Shown in pieces: positions 14,285 to 19,332 of a stretch of DNA of 19,332 bases. Numbering within the stretch: position 1 is the first letter of the stretch; each line of letters begins with the position of its first letter. The DNA is from JAAYYY01 sp964579295 (GTDB lineage Bacteria; Chloroflexota; Anaerolineae; Promineifilales; Promineifilaceae): contig CAZOGK010000055.1 of assembly GCA_964579295.1 (NCBI GenBank), positions 1 through 19,332 of the forward strand. The letters run 5' to 3'. Under the pieces are notes generated by a model, which worked only from the letters and a program-made list of their open reading frames with translations, searched no databases and had not been told where the DNA came from. Both the position numbers and the translations under genes were made by a program.

Positions 14285-14850
14285 AATGCCCTGAAGCCAG
14301 TCAGCCGCGCCAGATAGGCCAGCGCGGTGCGTGCCCGCGGCGGCGGAAGCTCAAAGCCGAATGGCTCGGCCAGCCGGTCCTGTACGCCGGCAAGAAAGCA
14401 GACCAGCAGCGCCTCGCGAATGGCCTGATCGGTCACGCCCGCCAGATGGAGCCGCTGGATGTCCTCCCCGGCGACGTCGGCCGGCAGCAAGGTTACCTTT
14501 TCCAGAAAGATCAGCGTCGCCCGCAAGCGCTCGCCAATCGGAGCCGTCAGGTAGTCGTCCAGCATCCACCGTACCTTGTCGTCTCCCAGGTAAGCTGCGG
14601 CCACCGCGCCGTGCGTCGCCATCCCATAGGCCGACTGGTTGCGCGACGAAACAAAGGCCGCCATCAGCGCCAGCTCGCCCCGGCTCCATGCCTGCCCGCG
14701 CAGTGCCTGGCGCAGCGCCGCCGCATAATGGCGCCCAAAGAAGTCGGGGCGATAGCTCATGACCACGGCGCGCCCCGGTATTACCCCCAGCAGCTTTTGC
14801 AGAAGCCCTACCTGCCACCCGGCTGCTTCCGTCAGCAGCTCCAGCCTCAC
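14281..14850 (-). CDS. AhpD/carboxymuconolactone decarboxylase-like protein without the redox cysteines
   Basis: This 189-residue all-helical protein resembles the CMD/AhpD fold: YRPDFFGRHYAAALRQAL, then SRGELALMAAFVSSRNQSAYGMATHGAVAAAYL, then ATLIFLEKVTLLP and VTDQAIREALLVCFLAGVQDRLAEPFGF. In peroxidase-like members the core motif is NxCxxCxxxH. Here it reads NQSAYGMATH, with Ser and Gly in place of both cysteines, while the His stays. Alkylhydroperoxidase chemistry is therefore unlikely. It starts at GTG 14850, overlapping the TGA of the previous gene as GTGA, which is typical of translational coupling. It is third in an operon after an ILVBL-like lyase and a smaller partner. Its stop overlaps the sigma factor's stop tail-to-tail. 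The fold assignment is good; the function is open. Confidence 0.78.
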   Translation of the reverse strand: MRLELLTEAAGWQVGLLQKLLGVIPGRAVVMSYRPDFFGRHYAAALRQALRGQAWSRGELALMAAFVSSRNQSAYGMATHGAVAAAYLGDDKVRWMLDDYLTAPIGERLRATLIFLEKVTLLPADVAGEDIQRLHLAGVTDQAIREALLVCFLAGVQDRLAEPFGFELPPPRARTALAYLARLTGFRAF

Positions 14851-15194
14851 GTCTCCGCCTCCTGCAGCGCCGCCAGGCCCCGCTCCAGCCGCGCCAGCGC
14901 GGCCCCCAATGCCACACTCACCGTCAGCTCAAAGATCTCCTCTTCGCCGTAGCCTGCCAGGCGCAGCGCGGTGATCTCGCTGCCGGTCACAGCGCCCGGT
15001 TGCTCGGCCAGCTGCTCCACGTAGGGGGCCAGGTCGGCCGGCAGCGACACCGGCTCGCGTCGCGCTCCGGCCGGCGCGCCGGCCCGCGCCGCGACCACCT
15101 GGCGCAGCAGGGCGCTGGTCGCGCCCGGGCCGTGCAGCACGCCGTGCACCAGATCGGCGATAACCGCCGGGAACCTGACAGCCTCACGGGACAT
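14847..15194 (-). CDS. Small helical AhpD-like partner protein
   Basis: This 115-residue protein begins MSREAVRFPAVIADLVHGVLHG. Its second half, VTGSEITALRLAGYGEEEIFELTVSVALGAALARLERGLAAL, looks like the C-terminal helices of carboxymuconolactone decarboxylase/AhpD proteins, where the phrase VTxxDIxALRAAGYSEDEIFEL is common. It has no cysteine pair. I choose ATG 15194 with AAGGAGGAAGAAG just before it, and not the far longer frame that opens at 15464 inside the lyase gene. It lies 37 bases after the lyase stop and overlaps the next gene by four bases (GTGA), so it is probably made in fixed ratio with the second AhpD-like protein and may pair with it. No activity can be assigned. Confidence 0.75.
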   Translation of the reverse strand: MSREAVRFPAVIADLVHGVLHGPGATSALLRQVVAARAGAPAGARREPVSLPADLAPYVEQLAEQPGAVTGSEITALRLAGYGEEEIFELTVSVALGAALARLERGLAALQEAET

Positions 15195-15231
15195 CTTCTT
15201 CCTCCTTGCTTCCGCCGTCCCCGCCTCCCGC

Positions 15232-17004
15232 CTACATCGAGATCGAGCCCTGGCGAAAATCGGTGACGCCAATCCAGACGTTGAGCAGCGCCGGCCGCCC
15301 CGCCGCCGCCAGCCGCTGCGCCTCGCGCAGACAGGCCGCTGCCTCCCCCGGCTCGCGCAGCAGCAGCCCGGCGCCGCCGTAGCCTTCGGCGACCGTGTGG
15401 TAGGCCGTGCGCGCCAGCTCGGTGCCCAGGGCGCTGCCAAAGATAGCCACCTGCTCGCGGGCAATCTGCGACCAGCTCGCGTCTGTCCCTACCACGGCAA
15501 TAATCGGCACGTTGTGGCGGACAAAGGTGTCAAACTCGGCAATGCTGTAGGCGGCGCTGCCGTCCCCGTAGAGCAGCCACACCTCTGCCTCTGGCCGCGC
15601 CAGCTTGGCGCCCAGGGCGAAGCCGGCGCCGGCGCCCAGCGTGCCAAAAGCGCCCGGATCGAGCCAGGCGAGCGGCCGGCGTGGGCGCAGCACGTAGCTG
15701 GCGGTCGCCACGAAATCGCCGCCGTCGCCGACAATGACGCTCTCCTCCGCTATCACCTGCTCCAGCTCGCGGCAGAGGGCAACCGGGTTGACGTATTCGG
15801 TCGCCGCCGCGGCGGTGGCCGCTATCTCCTCGTCGCGCTCGGCGTCGCGCGCCTGCAGGTGCATGAGCCAGGGAGACCAGCGCTCGCCGTTGCCCTGCCA
15901 GGCGGCCGCCGCCGCGCGCAGAAATGCCCCGGCGTCGGCCAGCACGGGCAGGTCAGGTTTGCAGTTGAGCTTCAGCTCGTCGGCGTTGCGGTTGACCATG
16001 ACCAGCTGCGCCTCGCGCCCCAGGCTGCGCCCATAGCCAAGCCGGAAGTCGCAGGGCGTGCCGGCGAGTATGATCAGATCGGCTTCTTTTAACGCCTGGC
16101 TGCGCCGGTGACGGAGGTGCAGCGGGTGGCGGCCCAGCAGCCCGCGCGCCATGCCGGAGAGATAGGTAGGCAGGCCCAGGCGCAGCACCGCCTCCTGCAG
16201 CGCTTCCGCCTGCGGCTGCGCCGCTCCTGGCTCGGTGGGCAGCAGCGCCTGGCTGCCGACGAGCAGCAGCGGCCGCTGCGCTCGCGCCAGCGCGTCGAGC
16301 AACGCCGTGATGTCTTCCGGGTTGTGGCCGGGGATAGCTACCGGGCGCGTCTTCTGCTCGCGCGGCGTCTTGCGGTTGAAGAGGCCGCGCAAATGGCGCT
16401 GCAGGTACAGGCGGGTCACGCGCGCCGGCAGGCTGCGGCCGCGCGGCGTGCTCGCCGCATACCACTCCTGCACCACGGCTTGCGGATAGAGCAGGTCCAC
16501 TGGCAGCTCGACAAAGACGGGGCCGGGCACGCCGGCGCGCGCCCTGGCAATGGCCGTTTCCAGCGCCGGGCCAACGTCGCGCAGCTGATCGACCATCGTC
16601 GCCCACTTGACATGCGGGCGCACCAGCGCCATCTGGTCGATATCCTGCAGCGCGCCGCGCCCTTTGAGCACCGTAGCTGTGGCCCCGCCCAGGAGCAGTA
16701 GCGGCGACTGCGCCAATTGCGCGTTTTTCAGCGCCGTAATCGTGTTGGTCATCCCCGGCCCGGCTGTAACCGCCGCCACGCCCACCGTGCCTGTCAGCCG
16801 CGCCACCGCGTCGGCGGCAAAGACGGCCGTGGCCTCATGGCGCACGTCCACCACGCGGATACCCTGCTGCTCGCAGCCCAGGAGAATGGGTGAGATGTGC
16901 CCGCCGCAAAGTGTAAACAGGAAACGCACGTCGTGTCGTGACAGCACCTCGGCGACGAGCGCGCCGCCATGCTCTTCAGACGCGGCTGTTTCCGTTTTCG
17001 CCAT
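15232..17004 (-). CDS. Thiamine-diphosphate lyase, ILVBL/HACL2-like (acetolactate synthase superfamily)
   Basis: This 590-residue protein follows human ILVBL (2-hydroxyacyl-CoA lyase 2) closely from memory: VRFLFTLCGGHISPILLGCE, VRHEATAVFAADAVARLTGTVGVA, GPVFVELPVDLLYP, GMARGLLGRHPLHLRHRRS, AGTPCDFRLGYGR, and the LDPGAFGTLGAGAGFALGAKL and TDFRQGSIS segments. Glu57 (RHEA) is the cofactor-activating glutamate. GDG at 480-482 starts the TPP/Mg motif, but the usual closing Asn is Thr507 (GTD, where human ILVBL has GND). The family cleaves 2-hydroxyacyl-CoA or makes acetolactate-type products; this member's substrate is unknown. The start is ATG 17004 with AGGAGG upstream; the frame open from 17136 starts before the likely promoter. 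It heads an operon with two AhpD-like proteins. Confidence 0.88.
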   Translation of the reverse strand: MAKTETAASEEHGGALVAEVLSRHDVRFLFTLCGGHISPILLGCEQQGIRVVDVRHEATAVFAADAVARLTGTVGVAAVTAGPGMTNTITALKNAQLAQSPLLLLGGATATVLKGRGALQDIDQMALVRPHVKWATMVDQLRDVGPALETAIARARAGVPGPVFVELPVDLLYPQAVVQEWYAASTPRGRSLPARVTRLYLQRHLRGLFNRKTPREQKTRPVAIPGHNPEDITALLDALARAQRPLLLVGSQALLPTEPGAAQPQAEALQEAVLRLGLPTYLSGMARGLLGRHPLHLRHRRSQALKEADLIILAGTPCDFRLGYGRSLGREAQLVMVNRNADELKLNCKPDLPVLADAGAFLRAAAAAWQGNGERWSPWLMHLQARDAERDEEIAATAAAATEYVNPVALCRELEQVIAEESVIVGDGGDFVATASYVLRPRRPLAWLDPGAFGTLGAGAGFALGAKLARPEAEVWLLYGDGSAAYSIAEFDTFVRHNVPIIAVVGTDASWSQIAREQVAIFGSALGTELARTAYHTVAEGYGGAGLLLREPGEAAACLREAQRLAAAGRPALLNVWIGVTDFRQGSISM

Positions 17005-17053
17005 GCGAATCCTCCTGACTGCATGCTGTTGTAACTGCTGGAGACCCCGCCCT

Positions 17054-17081
17054 ATCTTAGCACAGCGACGCAAATAGCAAA
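17054..17081 (-). promoter_or_regulatory. Promoter of the lyase/AhpD-like operon
   Basis: On the minus strand TTTGCT (17076-17081), a 16-base spacer and TAAGAT (17054-17059), preceded by TGC, form an extended -10 promoter. The lyase ATG lies about 50 bases downstream, leaving a leader of about 40 bases. Confidence 0.55.
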
Positions 17082-17140
17082 CAGCGGCCGTTTGCCTGGC
17101 CCTGTGCCTGCTTGCTGCCGCCCCTCGCCTGAGCATGAGG

Positions 17141-17178
17141 AAGCGGGCGGCCGGCGCTCTGCGCCCGGCTGCCCGCTT
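17141..17178. terminator. Strong hairpin, likely terminator of the LPxSG protein gene
   Basis: AAGCGGGC (17141-17148) pairs with GCCCGCTT (17171-17178), and inner pairing extends the stem to about 17 bp with one bulge and a TCT loop. On the minus strand it lies 67 bases past the LPxSG gene and is followed by CTTCCTC. On the plus strand the better T-run, TTTTCATCTTT, follows, although no plus-strand gene ends here. Confidence 0.65.
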
Positions 17179-17244
17179 TTCATCTTTCGCTTCCCCACTG
17201 GCCGGCCTCTACCCCGCCAACAACGTTAGCGCCGGCCGGGCAGG

Positions 17245-17808
17245 TTACAGCGTCTCTGCCCGCCGCTCGCGCAACATCATGAACGCGCCGGCGCCAACGA
17301 GCAGCAGGCCGACGACCAGGGCCAGCCAGAGGAGAGGCCGGGCCGGCGCGCCGGACTGCGGCAGCACCACGTTGCTCGCCCGCGCCGTACCGATGCAAAA
17401 GTCCACCCCGGTCGCCAGCGGGTTCTCTTCCGTCAGGGTGACCGAGCGCTCCGCCGCCGAGGTAACCACGCCCTGGTCGGCCGACGGCTCGGCGGCCACG
17501 GTCCATGCGCCCAGCCCGGCCGCGACCAGGCCGAAGGTGCCGTCACTGCCAGACTGCAGATAGAGCTGGTCGGGACCGTTGCCGAAGCGGATCGGCACCC
17601 CTGCCAGCCCTACTTCGCCGGTTCCCACACAGTGGCCGTCGTTATTCACGTCGCGGTAGACCGTGCCGCGAATGCTGCCCGAAGCCTCATCTTGCTGCTC
17701 GGTCGCCGTCGGCGTCGGCGTCTCGTCCTGCGCCAGGGCCAGCCCGGCGACAGACAGGGCCAGCAACAGGCTAATGACCAGGGCCAGCGAAAATCGTCTG
17801 CGCATCAT
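17245..17808 (-). CDS. Exported SdrD_B-like protein with LPxSG-type cell-surface anchor
   Basis: This 187-residue protein has a signal peptide (hydrophobic 6-25, likely cleavage after ALAQ27), a Thr/Pro/Gln-rich spacer, and a single B-type repeat domain at about 45-140. The domain opens GSIRGTVYRDVNNDG, the calcium-loop signature of SdrD_B/Cna-B-like domains, and continues with LAGVPIRF and a DGTFGLVAAGLGAWTV strand. Cys60 and Cys138 could form a disulfide. The C-terminus is LPQSG (149-153), a hydrophobic helix (159-178) and RERR, the layout of a sortase signal, or otherwise a plain C-terminal membrane anchor. GGAGGG precedes the ATG pair at 17808/17805. No sortase gene is in the window. The structural role on the cell surface is inferred. 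Confidence 0.82.
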   Translation of the reverse strand: MMRRRFSLALVISLLLALSVAGLALAQDETPTPTATEQQDEASGSIRGTVYRDVNNDGHCVGTGEVGLAGVPIRFGNGPDQLYLQSGSDGTFGLVAAGLGAWTVAAEPSADQGVVTSAAERSVTLTEENPLATGVDFCIGTARASNVVLPQSGAPARPLLWLALVVGLLLVGAGAFMMLRERRAETL

Positions 17809-17881
17809 TTATTCCCTCCAATCGATCGCGGCGTGACAGCCGTGTCTGCGCCGCCCCGCCAGATAGAGCCATGTGTCTTGT

Positions 17882-17889
17882 ATTATAAT
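17882..17889. promoter_or_regulatory. Symmetric -10 box in the divergent spacer
   Basis: ATTATAAT reads as TATAAT on both strands (17884-17889 plus; 17882-17887 minus). On the minus strand it would drive the LPxSG gene, with a leader of about 65 bases. The -35 regions are weak on both sides. The whole spacer 17809-18117 is about 309 bases; apart from this box and the promoter at 18000-18029 I see no RNA gene or repeat in it. Confidence 0.45.
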
Positions 17890-17999
17890 CAGAGAGGGAA
17901 AGGCCTGTACACTCCCATTTTGGTACCGGTCCTGCTCCGGCGCCCACGGGTGGGAGGCCGGCAGCCGCCGGCGCCCCCTTCATCCCCCTCTTAACTACA

Positions 18000-18029
18000 T
18001 TGTCTGCGCGTAAAGCGGCGTGTTATGAT
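18000..18029 (+). promoter_or_regulatory. Promoter of the HtrA-type protease gene
   Basis: TTGTCT (18000-18005), an 18-base spacer ending in TGT, and TATGAT (18024-18029) make an extended -10 promoter with a fair -35. Transcription would start near 18036, after the in-frame ATG at 18025, so that ATG cannot be the start. Confidence 0.6.
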
Positions 18030-18117
18030 TGCCGCTGGCGCCCGATCCACTGGTCGCCTGCCAAGCCACAGCCAGAATAGAGCAGACCATGAGCCTATCT
18101 CCGGCACGGAAAGCCCG

Positions 18118-18957
18118 ATGAGGATAGAGGAGCCCCAGCCAGCGGCCCCCGAACTGCAACCAGAAGCCACCTGGCGGGCGCGCTGGCTGCGGCCGGCCGG
18201 GCTGGCCGCGCTGCTCATCGTCGCGGCGCTGGCCGGCGTCTGGCTCTACAGCCTCCTCTTCCCGCCTCCTGCCCCACTGGAGGCGCGCGACGTAGACCGT
18301 ATCGTCGCCGCGGCCATGGCCTCAGCCACGCCGCCGCCGGCCAACTCCGCCCTTGTCTACCAGGCCATCTTACCCTCGCTCGTCTTCATCCAGACGACGG
18401 GCGCCGGCGAGGCCGACGACGGCTTTGGCGTGGGCAGCGGCGTCGTCGTCAACGCCAACGGCGACATCCTCACCGCCCTACACGTTGTCCTCGACGCGGC
18501 CGAGATTGAAGTAGCCTATGCCGACGGTACGCGCGCGACGGCCGCCCTCGTCAGCGCCGACCCCGACAATGACATCGCCGTGCTGCAGGCCAGCCAGCCG
18601 CCGGAGGTCATCGTGCCGGCGGTGCTGGGCAGCGCCCGCGCCATGAACGTGGGCGATGTGGCCTACGCGGTGGGCAACCCGCTGGGGCTGGCCGGCTCGA
18701 TGAGCGCCGGCGTCATCTCCGGCTTCGACCGCTCGTTTACGGTAAGCAGGACCGGGCAACGGCTGCAGGGGCTGATCCAGTTTGACGCCGCCGTGAATCC
18801 CGGCAACTCTGGCGGCCCGCTGCTCAACCGTGCCGGGCAGGTGGTGGGCATCGTCACGGCCCTGGCCAACCCCGCCGAGACTAACTCCTTTAGCGGTATC
18901 GGCTTCGCCGTGCCCATCCAGACCGCCGCGGCTGCTGCCGGCGCGCTGGACTATTGA
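18118..18957 (+). CDS. Membrane-anchored HtrA/DegP-type serine protease without PDZ domain
   Basis: This 279-residue protein has a cytoplasmic N-terminus, one membrane segment at about 28-48 and an external trypsin-like domain. The catalytic triad is His122 (TALHVV), Asp152 (DPDNDIAVLQ) and Ser231 (NPGNSGGPLL). GVGSGVVVNANGDILTALH and AVGNPLG are the usual HtrA segments. The protein ends right after the protease fold (FAVPI), so it has no PDZ domain, while most HtrA proteins have one or two. Without PDZ, activation by peptide binding must differ. The start is ATG 18118, with a weak GGAAAG upstream; ATG 18025 lies inside the promoter. The MoxR gene begins 14 bases after the stop, suggesting one operon. 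Clients are unknown. Confidence 0.85.
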   Translation: MRIEEPQPAAPELQPEATWRARWLRPAGLAALLIVAALAGVWLYSLLFPPPAPLEARDVDRIVAAAMASATPPPANSALVYQAILPSLVFIQTTGAGEADDGFGVGSGVVVNANGDILTALHVVLDAAEIEVAYADGTRATAALVSADPDNDIAVLQASQPPEVIVPAVLGSARAMNVGDVAYAVGNPLGLAGSMSAGVISGFDRSFTVSRTGQRLQGLIQFDAAVNPGNSGGPLLNRAGQVVGIVTALANPAETNSFSGIGFAVPIQTAAAAAGALDY

Positions 18958-18971
18958 GAAAGGATAGACGC

Positions 18972-19332
<361 letters not shown>

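Noticed and set aside
15195..15464. N-terminal extension of the small AhpD-like gene
   Set aside because: It lies inside the 3' end of the lyase gene and reads as arginine/serine-rich nonsense. A strong ribosome site precedes ATG 15194.
17005..17136. N-terminal extension of the lyase
   Set aside because: The extra 44 residues are not family-like and cover the likely promoter at 17054-17081; AGGAGG precedes ATG 17004.
17809..18117. Possible small RNA or riboswitch in the divergent spacer
   Set aside because: Only promoter-like boxes are visible; no conserved fold or terminator could be recognised.

Overview
The window is 19.3 kb of GC-rich DNA that reads like a draft scaffold from an environmental member of the Chloroflexota (Anaerolineae-like). 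This is inferred from gene content, not from a marker gene. Clues are a LysM/SH3b secreted protein, a multi-pass membrane protein with an 'LRRRIQAFIDRRF'-type cytoplasmic tail, an SdrD_B-like surface protein with an LPxSG anchor, and an ECF42-type sigma factor beside a YCII/DGPF protein. A run of exactly 100 N at 9869-9968 marks an assembly join. No rRNA, tRNA, insertion sequence or CRISPR array was seen.

Left part (1-5800): the minus strand carries the 5' part of a diaminopropionate ammonia-lyase gene, a Cys-type formate dehydrogenase catalytic subunit, and an SLC13-type carrier with four RCK_C/TrkA_C domains inside its loop. A stand-alone Lrp/AsnC-type RAM domain gene diverges from the carrier. 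Middle left (5800-8000): four closely spaced minus-strand genes (GyrI-like ligand-binding protein, PAPS-type sulfotransferase, DUF3054 membrane protein, zinc-ribbon protein) look like one operon ending in a hairpin. Middle (8000-12420): a secreted LysM x2/SH3b x2 protein, a near-perfect terminator palindrome, a gapped membrane protein, a convergent ABC-F ATPase and a broken secreted-protein gene.

Right part (12420-19332): a terminator is followed by an ECF-like promoter, a YCII/DGPF gene and a sigma factor of ECF42 type. The sigma factor's Shine-Dalgarno lies inside a 15-bp intercistronic hairpin, which is the most striking regulatory feature here. Opposite it runs a three-gene operon: a thiamine-diphosphate lyase closely resembling human ILVBL/HACL2 and two small AhpD/carboxymuconolactone-decarboxylase-like helical proteins, the last two overlapping by GTGA. 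Then come an LPxSG-anchored SdrD_B-like protein and, divergently, a membrane-anchored HtrA-type protease without PDZ domain coupled to the start of a MoxR AAA+ ATPase that runs off the window.

Several promoters can be read directly, many with an extended -10 (TGn upstream of the hexamer). In three places the -10 box covers the first ATG of the longest reading frame, so translation must begin further in. Terminator stems repeatedly share the arms AAGCGG/CCGCTT. The best candidates for new biology are the hairpin-gated sigma factor operon and the ILVBL-like lyase with its two AhpD-like partners.
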